64,000 nucleotides of DNA from Sphingobium boeckii (GTDB lineage Bacteria > Pseudomonadota > Alphaproteobacteria > Sphingomonadales > Sphingomonadaceae), in assembly GCF_014199215.1 (NCBI RefSeq), contig NZ_JACIJC010000004.1, positions 372,001-436,000 of the forward strand, in the 5' to 3' direction. The notes under the pieces were generated by a model. That model saw nothing but the letters and a program-made list of their open reading frames with translations, ran no database searches and was not told where the DNA came from. Of the stretch, positions 17,081 through 25,601 are shown piece after piece. The stretch's first letter is position 1, and each line of letters starts with the position of its first letter. The position numbers and the translations under genes are program-made.

Positions 17081-17656
17081 ATGGTCCAGAAACGTCGCGT
17101 GGGCGCGGAAAGCTCAGAAACCCGTGCCCGGATCGTTGATGCGGCCGAACAGGTGATCCGCGACGAGGGCTATGCCGCCGCCAGTTCGCGGCGGGTCGCC
17201 TTGCGCGCCCAACTGCCCCCTTCGCTGGTCCATTATTATTTCCCCACGACCGATGATCTGTTGCTCGCCGTGTTCCGGCGCGGCGCGGCGCAGAGCGATG
17301 TAATGATCGAGCAGGCGCTGGGCAGCGACGATCCGGTCCGCGCGCTATGGCGCTTTTTCGCCGACGCCAGCCGCACCGCTCTGGCGATGGAGTTCGTGGC
17401 GCTCGCCAATCACCGCAAGACCATCCAGGCGGAAATCGCGCGCCACAGCGACGCCATGCGCGCACGCCAGGCCGATCTGCTCGAACGGCTGCTGGGGGAT
17501 CGGCTGGCTGCTTACGGGCTGACGGCCGCGGGCCTCGGGCTGCTGCTCGCGGGCGTTGGCCGGACGCTCGTCATGGAAGGCGGACTCGGGGTCAGCGCAG
17601 GCCATGATGAAGCGCGCGCATCCGTCGAGGCCTGGCTGGATCGGCTGCTATCTTGA
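17081..17656 (+). CDS. TetR family transcriptional regulator
   Basis: 191 residues from ATG 17081 (MVQKRRVGAESSETRAR); an upstream frame overlapping the SDR is rejected because it lacks family sequence. The helix-turn-helix is ASSRRVALRAQLPPSLVHYYFPTT, with a helical C-terminal ligand domain. The gap before it contains a short tandem CCAAAGCGC. Directly downstream, a palindrome precedes the TauD-type gene, its probable target. Confidence 0.85.
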   Translation: MVQKRRVGAESSETRARIVDAAEQVIRDEGYAAASSRRVALRAQLPPSLVHYYFPTTDDLLLAVFRRGAAQSDVMIEQALGSDDPVRALWRFFADASRTALAMEFVALANHRKTIQAEIARHSDAMRARQADLLERLLGDRLAAYGLTAAGLGLLLAGVGRTLVMEGGLGVSAGHDEARASVEAWLDRLLS

Positions 17657-17675
17657 CTCCCGCAATCCATTGTGC

Positions 17676-17689
17676 TGAACATGTGTTCA
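17676..17689. promoter_or_regulatory. Operator TGAACA-TG-TGTTCA overlapping a promoter
   Basis: A perfect 14-base palindrome 30 bases before the TauD-type start. A TTGACT hexamer at 17653-17658 lies exactly 17 bases upstream, so the palindrome covers the expected -10 position; this suits repression by the TetR protein encoded immediately upstream. Binding itself is inferred. Confidence 0.55.
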
Positions 17690-17718
17690 ACAAAAGGGCA
17701 CGCACAGGAGAGCACGCC

Positions 17719-18564
17719 ATGTCCGTCACTACGATGACACGTTTTGTCCATGAAAAGATCAAGCCGACGATCGGCAGCCGCATCCTCAACAGCAAGGCAG
17801 AACTGCTGGCGGGTGATCTTGGTTCCCAGATCCGCGAACTGCTCGAGCAGCGCGGCGTGCTGGTGTTCAAGGAAATCAATTTCAACGATGAAGAGCAGAT
17901 CGCCTTCACCAAGACGCTGGGCACCTTTGCGCCCGAGATGCAGGACGGCACGGATCACAAGATCCACAAGATCACGCTCGATGTGAAGGAAAATCCCCAG
18001 AGCGCCGAATATCTCAAAGGCTCGCTCTACTGGCATATCGATGGCACGATGAACGATACGCCGATCCTGGCATCGCTGTTGTCGTGCAAGGTGCCCGCGA
18101 CCTGGGGCGGCAATACCGGCTTCTGCAATACCTATGCCGCCTATGACGCCCTGACCGACGAGCAAAAGGCCGAATATGAGCCGCTGCGCGTGATGCACTC
18201 GGTCTGGTCATCGCTGCTGTATTACGAGCCCGAGCCGCCATTGGCCAAGTTGACCGGCTTCCAGCGGATCGGCGAAAATGAATTGCCGCTGGTTTGGAAT
18301 CACCGCTCCGGCCGTAAGTCACTGGTATTGGGTTGCACCGCGCACCGCGTGCTCGACGAGGAGCCGATGAAGAGCGCGCAGCTTCTGGTGGGCCTGCGCG
18401 AATGGGCGACCCGCGAAGAGTTTAGCTACAGCCACGAATGGTCCGTCGGCGATCTGGTGATCTGGGACAATACCGGCACGATGCACCGCGCCGAGAAATA
18501 TGATCCCGATTGCAACCGCATGATGCACCGCACCAAGCTGCAGGGCGAAGAGCCTTTCGAATAA
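17719..18564 (+). CDS. TauD/TfdA-family 2-oxoglutarate-dependent dioxygenase
   Basis: 281 residues from ATG 17719 (AGGAGA seven bases upstream). Non-haem iron oxygenase using 2-oxoglutarate: iron ligands H106-I-D108 in YWHIDGT and H256 in GTMHRAEKYDP, with a 2-oxoglutarate-binding Arg likely at 267 or 271 (NRMMHRTKL). The TauD/TfdA family hydroxylates unactivated carbons, often leading to cleavage of ether, sulfonate or amine bonds. Here it probably hydroxylates the catabolic substrate. It has its own promoter and operator and ends at a good terminator. Confidence 0.88.
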   Translation: MSVTTMTRFVHEKIKPTIGSRILNSKAELLAGDLGSQIRELLEQRGVLVFKEINFNDEEQIAFTKTLGTFAPEMQDGTDHKIHKITLDVKENPQSAEYLKGSLYWHIDGTMNDTPILASLLSCKVPATWGGNTGFCNTYAAYDALTDEQKAEYEPLRVMHSVWSSLLYYEPEPPLAKLTGFQRIGENELPLVWNHRSGRKSLVLGCTAHRVLDEEPMKSAQLLVGLREWATREEFSYSHEWSVGDLVIWDNTGTMHRAEKYDPDCNRMMHRTKLQGEEPFE

Positions 18565-18588
18565 GCCAGGCCATTCAACGCCAACAAG

Positions 18589-18621
18589 GCCCGCCGCCAT
18601 GCAGATGGGGGCGGGCTTTTT
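18589..18621 (+). terminator. Rho-independent terminator after TauD-type gene
   Basis: Stem GCCCGCC (18589-18595) with GGCGGGC (18610-18616), extended by CCAT/ATGG, followed by TTTTT. It lies between the convergent TauD-type and Rieske oxygenase genes. Confidence 0.75.
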
Positions 18622-18634
18622 CGATTGCGCGGCC

Positions 18635-19987
18635 TCAATCCATCACGGTCGGTGCCCCCGCCCCCATGAAGCGCGCCAGATTGAAATGCAGGCTCGCCAC
18701 CGCGCGCTCCATATAGGGATTGGGCTGCGTGCCGCGGAAGCCGACATTCTTCATGCCTTGCTGGACCGCCGCCATATTGGCGAAATCCTGTTGCAGCACG
18801 GGCGGCCAGTTTTCCGCGGCGGTATAATCCCATTCGGTGTCCGGCGCTTCGCCTTGGGGATACAGTTCGTAGACGGCCGCCTCGAAGATGCACTTGTCCG
18901 GATCGTCGCCAAAGGGCCGTGCGCTGTAGCAAAGCATGTTGTTGACCGCGTGGCCGATCTGGAAATTGGGAAACACCTGCCATGCCGTTCCCGCCTTGGC
19001 GGTGTGCTCCGCCGCGATCACCGGCCAGACAACCCCGCGCTTCTCATCGGCGGCGCGCGCAGACTGTATCCAGTGGCGTGACACTTCGGTCGCCGGCGTG
19101 CCCTCGGGCAATTCGTCCTTCAGCCGGTTGGCCGCATCGACCAGCGTCTGCGTGGTGTTGGTATTGGCATTCGCCCAGGTGAAATTCTGCATGTCCGCCG
19201 TGGTCAGCCGGGGGTCTGCCCCGCTGCCCACGCGCAGCTTGCCGCTATCCTCCTCCATCCCCTTGGGCGCTTCATAGCCGATATTGGTATGCAGCCCGTG
19301 AGTGTGCGCCCAGCCACGAAACTGGCCGAAATCGTTGAATTCGGGATGGGTGCTGAACACATGATAGGTCTCGGCGAACGCTTCCATCGCCACTTTCCAA
19401 TTGCAATCGAAGACGATCCATTTGCGCCAGCGGTAACGCATGTTCTGAAGCTGATAGGGATCGAGCATCTCGGGAATGGCGCCCAGATAATCGCCGAGTG
19501 GTGCGCAATCGGGATCGAGATTGATCCACAGCCAGCCGCCCCATGTATCGACCTGCACCTTGCCTAGGCTGGTGCGCGCGTCGCTCAAAGCCCCCTGCCA
19601 ATCATCCTTATGCTCGATATAGGTGCAGCGCCCCTCCAGATTGAACGTCCAGGCATGATAGCCGCAGATGAAGCTCATCCTTTTGCCTTTGGCGTTGCGC
19701 TTGCCCGGTGGCGTATCGATCAGGCGGCGGCCGCGATGCGGGCAGACATTGTGAAAGGCGCGAATCTCATCCGCCCCGGCGCGCGAGATGATCACCGAAT
19801 CCGGGCCGATCTCATAAGTGATGAAATCGCCGATCTCTGGAATGTCCTCGATCCGGCCGGCCTGAAGCCAGGTCTTGCGCCACAGCCGGTGCTGCTCGGC
19901 CCGCGCATAATCGCTGGAGATATAAGCTTCGGCGGGCACGGTGACCGGTCCGATCAGATCTTCAGCGCTCTGGACGATTTTGGCCAT
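18635..19987 (-). CDS. Rieske non-haem iron oxygenase, alpha subunit
   Basis: 450 residues. The N-terminal Rieske [2Fe-2S] domain has ligands C82, H84, C108 and H111 (NVCPHRGRR ... FICGYHAW). The catalytic domain has iron-binding His209 and His214 in ETYHVFSTH. The residue that usually bridges the two centres, Asp, is Glu206 here. The family adds oxygen to rings or oxidatively demethylates. No beta-subunit gene follows, so it is probably a homomeric alpha-only enzyme that takes electrons from the ferredoxin at 29394 or one elsewhere. It is the last gene of a minus-strand run with crotonase, CoA-transferase, lyase and acyl-CoA dehydrogenase. Confidence 0.9.
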   Translation of the reverse strand: MAKIVQSAEDLIGPVTVPAEAYISSDYARAEQHRLWRKTWLQAGRIEDIPEIGDFITYEIGPDSVIISRAGADEIRAFHNVCPHRGRRLIDTPPGKRNAKGKRMSFICGYHAWTFNLEGRCTYIEHKDDWQGALSDARTSLGKVQVDTWGGWLWINLDPDCAPLGDYLGAIPEMLDPYQLQNMRYRWRKWIVFDCNWKVAMEAFAETYHVFSTHPEFNDFGQFRGWAHTHGLHTNIGYEAPKGMEEDSGKLRVGSGADPRLTTADMQNFTWANANTNTTQTLVDAANRLKDELPEGTPATEVSRHWIQSARAADEKRGVVWPVIAAEHTAKAGTAWQVFPNFQIGHAVNNMLCYSARPFGDDPDKCIFEAAVYELYPQGEAPDTEWDYTAAENWPPVLQQDFANMAAVQQGMKNVGFRGTQPNPYMERAVASLHFNLARFMGAGAPTVMD

Positions 19988-20002
19988 GTCGTGTGTCGCA
20001 CC

Positions 20003-20022
20003 TTCGTTCCTGCAAGGACGAA
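20003..20022. promoter_or_regulatory. 20-base imperfect palindrome upstream of Rieske gene
   Basis: TTCGT-N-C-N-TGCA-N-G-N-ACGAA symmetry with 16 of 20 positions paired, 16 bases upstream of the Rieske oxygenase start at 19987. It is close to the start codon, so repression, or a hairpin in the leader of the multigene transcript, are both possible. Confidence 0.35.
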
Positions 20023-20053
20023 CGATAGCATTTCGCGCCGCTTATCCGTATCG

Positions 20054-20821
20054 CTACCGCGATTTCCAGTCTGGCGGACGCTTCTCGGCAAAGGCCCGTG
20101 GCCCCTCCTGCGCATCATCGCTGCGATAGGTATATTCGGAGGCCGCGCGCGCCGCCTGCAGCGCCGCCGCCCGCCCCATTTCGGTCGCCAGCATCACGGT
20201 ATCGCGCCCGGATTTCACGGACAGCGGCGCGCCTTCCAATATCTCCCCGGCCAATTCCAGCGCCTTGTCCATCAGCGCGTCCGGCTCGGCCAGACGGTTG
20301 ACCAGTCCGATCTCATAGGCGCGCTGTGCGGTGATCGGTTTGCCGGTCAGAATGATCTCCATCATGATCCGCTGCGGAATCATGTGGATCAGCGGCGCGG
20401 CCCAGGGCGAACTGCGGCCGACCTTCACCTCGGTAATGGCAAAGCGCGCGGTGGTGCTCGCCACGCACAGATCGCACGCCTGGGCGATCATCCATCCGCC
20501 AGCGAACGCCACCCCGTTGACGGCCGCGATCGTCGGCTTGGAGAGTTCGATCGTATCATAGGGCAAGGGAAACATGTCACGCGGCGGCACCTGCATCCCC
20601 GTCTCGACCATCTCCTTCAGATCGCCACCCGCACAGAAAGCCTTTTCCCCCGCGCCGGTGAGGATCGCGACCCGCAGCGCTGGATCACGCTCGAACCGTT
20701 CCCATGCCGCGAACAGCCCCTCGCGGATTTCGCGGCCCAGCGCATTGCGGTTTTCGGGCTGGTTGAGCGTGATGATCGCAATTCCGTCATCCCGCGCGTC
20801 GAACAGGACCGCATCGTTCAT
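20054..20821 (-). CDS. Enoyl-CoA hydratase/isomerase (crotonase)
   Basis: 255 residues, full crotonase length. Oxyanion-hole segments are AFCAGGDLKEM and AAVNGVAFAGGWMIAQACD. Downstream VGRSSPWAAPLIHMIPQR stands in the region that carries catalytic Glu in hydratases; no Glu is seen there, so isomerase, thioesterase or decarboxylase activity is also possible. It starts one base after the CoA-transferase stop, indicating an operon. Cytoplasmic beta-oxidation step. Confidence 0.88.
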   Translation of the reverse strand: MNDAVLFDARDDGIAIITLNQPENRNALGREIREGLFAAWERFERDPALRVAILTGAGEKAFCAGGDLKEMVETGMQVPPRDMFPLPYDTIELSKPTIAAVNGVAFAGGWMIAQACDLCVASTTARFAITEVKVGRSSPWAAPLIHMIPQRIMMEIILTGKPITAQRAYEIGLVNRLAEPDALMDKALELAGEILEGAPLSVKSGRDTVMLATEMGRAAALQAARAASEYTYRSDDAQEGPRAFAEKRPPDWKSR

Positions 20822-20822
20822 T

Positions 20823-22085
20823 TCAGAATCCCCTCTGGAAAATATCGTGCGCCGCCCGCTCCAGCCCTTCGCGAAAATCGGGATGAGCGATGGCGATCAG
20901 GCGGCGGGCGCGTTCGGCCAGCATCTGCCCCTTCAGCTCCGCCGCGCCATATTCCGTCACGATCACATCCACATCGCTGCGTGCGGTGGTGACCGGGCCG
21001 GAGAGCGCGGAAACGATCTTGCTGATCGCGCCGCCCTTTGCCGTGGCGGAAAGCGCGATGATCGAGCGGCCACCGGGCGACCGCGCACCAGCCCGCACGA
21101 AATCCACCTGCCCGCCCGTGCCGCCCAGATAGGCCGCGCCCGATTGTTCGGCATTCACCTGCCCCGTAAGATCCACCTCCAACGCGGAATTGATCGTGAC
21201 GAGGCGGGAGAGTTTGCCCAGCACAGCGGCGTCATGGGTATAGCTGGTGGTGCACATGCGGATGGCCGGATTGCGATCCGCCCAGTCATAGAGCCGCCTG
21301 GTGCCGATCAGCGCGCCATTGATCGAAATGCCCGCGTCCACTTCCTTGCGCGCGTTGGTGATCACTCCGGCCTCGACCAACTCCACCAGTCCGTCGCCCA
21401 GCATCCCCGAATGCACACCCAGATCCTTGCGATCGCCGAGCAGCCGCAGGATCGCATCGGGCACCGCGCCCACCCCGGTCTGGATCACCGATCCGTCCCC
21501 GATATACGCGGCGCAATGGCGCGCGATGATCTCGTCGGTCTCGCCGATTTTCGCAGGTGCGACCTCGACCGGCGCGCGCGAGACATGCACCGCCACGTCA
21601 ATGGCCGAGGCCGGGATGAGTTCGCCCGGCGTGTAGGGGACAGCCTCATTCACCTCGGCGATCACGACGCGCGCCTTCTCCACCGCGGCGCGCACATAAT
21701 CGCCGATCAGGCCGCAACTGTGATTGCCATCCGCATCCGCCGGGCTCACCTGAATCATCGCGACGTCGCAGCCGATGATATCGGCCGTGATCAACGGGCC
21801 GATCTGGCTCACATGTACGGGGATGATCGCGAGCTTGCCCGCCCTGGTCATGGATCGCAAAGCGCCGATCGCGCCCATGCTGGAAAGCGCGACGCTGGCC
21901 GCACTTTCGGGCGTGAAGAGACCCGAGAAACTGGTGGCGATGAAGGCTGACAGATCGCCAATGCCCTGCCCTTGCGCGATCAGCGCCTCGACCAGAGTCG
22001 TCGGCTCGCCGCAGGCCTGGCCAAACACGATCCGATCGCCTCGACGCAGAATGCGGCTGAGATCGAGCGCGGCCGCGTCGATCAC
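20823..22085 (-). CDS. Acetyl-CoA hydrolase/4-hydroxybutyrate CoA-transferase family protein
   Basis: 420 residues. Family I-type CoA-transferase fold with GQACGEPTTLVEAL, an AMIQVSPADADGNHSCG segment, TGVGAVPDAIL and the C-terminal VTEYGAAELKGQ. The position that holds the catalytic Glu in 4-hydroxybutyrate CoA-transferase (HTEM) reads H225-S-G-M228 here, so the transfer mechanism may differ. ATG overlaps the upstream HpcH gene stop by four bases (ATGA). Likely transfers or releases CoA from a short or branched acyl intermediate of the pathway. Confidence 0.85.
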   Translation of the reverse strand: MIDAAALDLSRILRRGDRIVFGQACGEPTTLVEALIAQGQGIGDLSAFIATSFSGLFTPESAASVALSSMGAIGALRSMTRAGKLAIIPVHVSQIGPLITADIIGCDVAMIQVSPADADGNHSCGLIGDYVRAAVEKARVVIAEVNEAVPYTPGELIPASAIDVAVHVSRAPVEVAPAKIGETDEIIARHCAAYIGDGSVIQTGVGAVPDAILRLLGDRKDLGVHSGMLGDGLVELVEAGVITNARKEVDAGISINGALIGTRRLYDWADRNPAIRMCTTSYTHDAAVLGKLSRLVTINSALEVDLTGQVNAEQSGAAYLGGTGGQVDFVRAGARSPGGRSIIALSATAKGGAISKIVSALSGPVTTARSDVDVIVTEYGAAELKGQMLAERARRLIAIAHPDFREGLERAAHDIFQRGF

Positions 22086-22969
22086 AGGCGGCCGGCGGAT
22101 TTCAGTAATTGTTCGGCCCGGCTGAGATAGGGGCGATCGAGCATCCCGCCCTTGTAACCGATTGCGCCGACGCCGGGATTGGCGGCGAAGATATCGACGA
22201 TGGCCTGCGCCTCGGCAATCTCCTCCTCGGTCGGCGTGAAGGCGGCATTGATTACATCCACCTGCGCCGGATGGATCGCCAGCATCCCGCGATAGCCGTC
22301 GCGCCGCACCTTTTCGGCGCGCGCCTTCAGCCCTTCAAGATCGCGGAAATCGCCCTGGATCGTCTCGATCGCTGGCACGCCGGCCGTTGCGGCACCCAGC
22401 AGGCAGAGACTGCGCGCCAGTTCGTAAGTGAAGCCATAGCTGCCATCGGGATTGCGGTTTGAGCTGGCCCCGATCGAATCGGCCAGATCCTCAGCGCCCC
22501 AGGTGAGCGCGATCACGCGCGGCGCGCCCTTGTAGCTGCCGGTGTGGAACATCGCTTCGGCCGTCTCGGTGATCAGCACGATCACGGGCGTCGACCCCTT
22601 TTCGATGCCGTTCGCCACTTCCAGCGCGGAGAGATAATGATCCAGCAATTCCACGTCCTGCCGGCCATACACCTTGGGCAGCATGATCCCGCCCGGCCGC
22701 GCCGGCATGATCGCCGCCAGATCGTCCAGCGTATAGGGACCATCAAGCGGGTTGATGCGCACCCATAGCCGCTCTCGCCCAGAGGGGTTCGCCTTCAGGA
22801 AATCATGGACCATCTGGCGGGCGACCGCCTTGTTTTCGGTAGCGACCGCATCTTCGAGATCGAACAGCGCAATGTCTGCGGTGCCCTCGGCGGCCTTGGC
22901 CATCTTCTTCTCGCTGTCGCCGGGTGCAAACAACCAGGACCGCATCTTGGGCAAAGGGGTATCAGGCAT
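22082..22969 (-). CDS. HpcH/HpaI aldolase / CitE-like lyase
   Basis: 295 residues. Cytoplasmic Mg2+-dependent lyase of the citrate-lyase-beta/malyl-CoA type, cleaving or hydrolysing beta-hydroxyacyl-CoA esters. Motifs: MRSWLFAPGDSEKKMAKA, ALFDLEDAV with acidic metal ligands, LWVRINPLDG, and GGIMLPKV. Full family length. Overlaps the CoA-transferase gene, and the acyl-CoA dehydrogenase gene lies 15 bases upstream, so a lyase plus CoA-transferase module acting on one intermediate is likely. Confidence 0.88.
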   Translation of the reverse strand: MPDTPLPKMRSWLFAPGDSEKKMAKAAEGTADIALFDLEDAVATENKAVARQMVHDFLKANPSGRERLWVRINPLDGPYTLDDLAAIMPARPGGIMLPKVYGRQDVELLDHYLSALEVANGIEKGSTPVIVLITETAEAMFHTGSYKGAPRVIALTWGAEDLADSIGASSNRNPDGSYGFTYELARSLCLLGAATAGVPAIETIQGDFRDLEGLKARAEKVRRDGYRGMLAIHPAQVDVINAAFTPTEEEIAEAQAIVDIFAANPGVGAIGYKGGMLDRPYLSRAEQLLKSAGRL

Positions 22970-22984
22970 CCGTTCTCTCGTCCT

Positions 22985-24151
22985 TCAATAGGATTTGGGC
23001 AATTCCAGCACTTTTTCAGCCAGGAAATTGAGGATCATGTGCGGACTGACAGGCGCGGTGCGCGGGATCAAGACCTCCCGCAGCAGACGCTCCACATGAT
23101 ATTCCTGCGCATAGCCCATCCCGCCCAGCGTCAGCATCGCGGTGTGGCAGGCCTCGAAGGCATTTTCCGCCGCGAGATATTTGCCCGCATTGGCCTCGAC
23201 GCCGCAGTCCTCGCCCTTGTCGAACAAGGTGGCCGCCTTCATCACCATGAGGTTCGCCGCCTCGAGCTGCGCCCAGCATTTGGCAAGCGGGTGCTGTATC
23301 CCCTGGTTCATGCCGATCGGACGATCGAACACGATCCGTTCACGCGCATAGCGGGCGGCGCGCTGGATCGCGTTGCGGCCGATGCCGACCGCCTCGGCGC
23401 CCAGCAGGATACGCTCCGGATTCAGCCCCTTGAGGATGATCTTGAACCCCTCGCCCTCGGCACCGATCCGGTCTTCCTCGGGGATCCAGAGATCGTTGAT
23501 GAACAGCATGTTGGAGCCGACCGCATGGCGGCCCATCTTCGGAATCAGGCGATGCTCGATCTTCGATCGGTCTAGACAGGTAAAAAACAGCGACAGCCCC
23601 TGCGTCTTGCGCGCCACCTGATCCAGTGGCGTGGTGCGGGCAAGCAGCATCATCCTGTCTGCCACATGCGCATTGGTGATCCAGATCTTCTCGCCATTGA
23701 CGAGATAGCCGCCGTCCTGCTTTTCCGCCCGCGTCTTGAGCTTGGTCGTGTCGAGGCCCGCATTGGGTTCGGTCACCGCGAAACACATTTTCTCCACGCC
23801 GGACAAGATCGGCGGGATCATCCGCTGTTTCTGCTCCTCAGTGCCAAACAACGCGATCGGCTCAAGGCTGAAGACCGGGCCGTGGATGCTCGACGCCGCG
23901 GTCATCCCGCCGCCCGCTTCCGCCACCGCCTGCATCATGATCGCCGCCTCGGTGATCCCGAGGCCGGCACCGCCCACGGATTCCGGCATCGCCACGCCGA
24001 GCCAGCCGGCGTCCGCCATGGATTTGTAGAAATCGAGCGGGAACAGGCCTTCACGATCCCGCTCCAGCCAGTAATCGTCCGAAAACTGACTGCACTGGTT
24101 CAGGATCGCATCCCTGATATTCTGCTGATCCTGAGTGTAGGAAAAATCCAC
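22985..24151 (-). CDS. Acyl-CoA dehydrogenase, single-gene type
   Basis: 388 residues from GTG 24151 (VDFSYTQDQQNIRDA), with GAGG nine bases upstream; an ATG at 24229 would add a foreign leader. FAD enzyme for alpha,beta-desaturation of acyl-CoA: MCFAVTEPNAGLDTTKLKT, ARERIVFDRPIGMNQGIQHPLA and TLGGMGYAQEYHVERLLREV. At the place where medium-chain enzymes have the catalytic Glu of YEGTSQ, this one has RTAPVSPHM, with no Glu. The base must come from elsewhere, as in isovaleryl-CoA dehydrogenase, or the protein is atypical. First gene of the minus-strand operon down to 18635. Confidence 0.88.
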   Translation of the reverse strand: MDFSYTQDQQNIRDAILNQCSQFSDDYWLERDREGLFPLDFYKSMADAGWLGVAMPESVGGAGLGITEAAIMMQAVAEAGGGMTAASSIHGPVFSLEPIALFGTEEQKQRMIPPILSGVEKMCFAVTEPNAGLDTTKLKTRAEKQDGGYLVNGEKIWITNAHVADRMMLLARTTPLDQVARKTQGLSLFFTCLDRSKIEHRLIPKMGRHAVGSNMLFINDLWIPEEDRIGAEGEGFKIILKGLNPERILLGAEAVGIGRNAIQRAARYARERIVFDRPIGMNQGIQHPLAKCWAQLEAANLMVMKAATLFDKGEDCGVEANAGKYLAAENAFEACHTAMLTLGGMGYAQEYHVERLLREVLIPRTAPVSPHMILNFLAEKVLELPKSY

Positions 24152-24311
24152 GGCTCGATGCCTCAAATAAGCGCCCCAACAGTGGATTGCGGGTAGCAGC
24201 CGCGCCCAAGGCGCACAATCAGATGCCATCGATATCGGCGGGGCGAAGGCGTCATGCTAGATTTCACCGCCAGCATCCTCTAGCCGCCTAGGCTGGACTG
24301 AGGAGACGGGG

Positions 24312-25490
24312 ATGGGCGACACTATCGGGCATGGCGGGCCGCTATCGGGTGTGCGCGTCGTGGATCTCACCAGCATGGTTTTTGGTCCCTATGCCACGCA
24401 GATCATGGCGGACATGGGCGCGGACGTGATCAAGATCGAGCCGCCCGCGGGCGATAATACGCGGTTCATCAATGCTGGCCCCGCGCCCGATCTCGGCGGC
24501 GTGTTCATGAACGTCAATCGCGGCAAGCGCAGCGTGGTGCTGGATCTGCGGCAGGAGGCGGATAAAGAATCGCTCCGCGCGCTGATCGCTACAGCAGATG
24601 TCTTCATCCATTCGATGCGATCCAAGGCGATCGGCCGGCTGGGTTTCGATTATACGGCCGTGAAAGCCATCAAGCCCGATATCGTCTATACCAATTGCTA
24701 TGGCTACAGCCGTCGCGGCCCGGATGGCGACAAGCCCGCCTATGACGATACGATCCAGGCGGAATGCGGCATCCCGCACCTTCAGAATTTGATGACCGGC
24801 AAGCCCGATTTCGTCGCGACGATCATCGCGGACAAGGTGGCGGGTCTGACCGGCCTTTATGCCACGATGATGGCGTTGTTCCACCGCGAGCGCACCGGCG
24901 AGGGGCAGGAAGTGGAGGTCGGCATGTTCGAGACAATGGCGTCGTTCATGCTCACCGAACATGCCAGCGGGATGCTGTTTCAACCGCCGCTCGGCCCGGC
25001 CCATTATCACCGCGTGGTGGCGCGCAATCGCAAGCCATATCGGACGAAGGACGGCTATGTCGCGGCGCTCGTTTACAATGACAAGCATTGGAGCGCCTTT
25101 GTCGATGCGGTGAAGCCCGCCTGGGCGACAGACGAATTCGATACGCTCGCCAAGCGCGCCGGGCAGATCGACCGGGTTTACGGCCTGCTGGGCGAAACCT
25201 TCGTCCAGCGCACGACGCAGGAGTGGCTGGATTTGCTCGAACGGCTCAACATCCCGGCCGCCCCGCTGCGCACCACCGATGAATTGTTCGACAATGAACA
25301 TCTCAACGCGATCGGATTTTTCGAGACCGTCGAGACGGACACCGGACCGGTGCGCTTTCCGGGCGTGCCGACCTGGTTTTCGCGGACGCCGGGCAAGGTA
25401 GCGGGCGGCGCCCCCGGTCTGGGCGAGCATACGCAATCCGTGCTCGGCGATATCAGCCTGCCCAGCGGCGAGGCCGAAGACCTGTCCTGA
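24312..25490 (+). CDS. Family III (CaiB/BaiF) CoA-transferase
   Basis: 392 residues. Begins LSGVRVVDLTSMVFGPYATQIMADMGADVIKIEPP, the family hallmark. The catalytic Asp is D174 in IIADKVAGLTGLY. C-terminal ERTGEGQEVEVGMFETM and DGYVAALVYNDKHW complete the fold. Transfers CoA between carboxylic acids in the cytoplasm, activating the substrate without ATP. The start has GGAGAC upstream. It is divergent from the acyl-CoA dehydrogenase and 111 bases before a Rieske oxygenase on the same strand. Confidence 0.92.
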   Translation: MGDTIGHGGPLSGVRVVDLTSMVFGPYATQIMADMGADVIKIEPPAGDNTRFINAGPAPDLGGVFMNVNRGKRSVVLDLRQEADKESLRALIATADVFIHSMRSKAIGRLGFDYTAVKAIKPDIVYTNCYGYSRRGPDGDKPAYDDTIQAECGIPHLQNLMTGKPDFVATIIADKVAGLTGLYATMMALFHRERTGEGQEVEVGMFETMASFMLTEHASGMLFQPPLGPAHYHRVVARNRKPYRTKDGYVAALVYNDKHWSAFVDAVKPAWATDEFDTLAKRAGQIDRVYGLLGETFVQRTTQEWLDLLERLNIPAAPLRTTDELFDNEHLNAIGFFETVETDTGPVRFPGVPTWFSRTPGKVAGGAPGLGEHTQSVLGDISLPSGEAEDLS

Positions 25491-25601
25491 GCCTCATTCT
25501 ATCGGGGTGGCGATGGAATGGGCGCGGCGTGACGGTATGCTTGCGCGCGCGCGCCCACACTTTACCATTCTTGCCCAAGCAAGACATGGGTGAGGTATCG
25601 G

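Noticed and set aside
25548-25558. Alternating GC run as a Z-DNA or repeat feature
   Set aside because: Short GC dinucleotide runs are common in this base composition.
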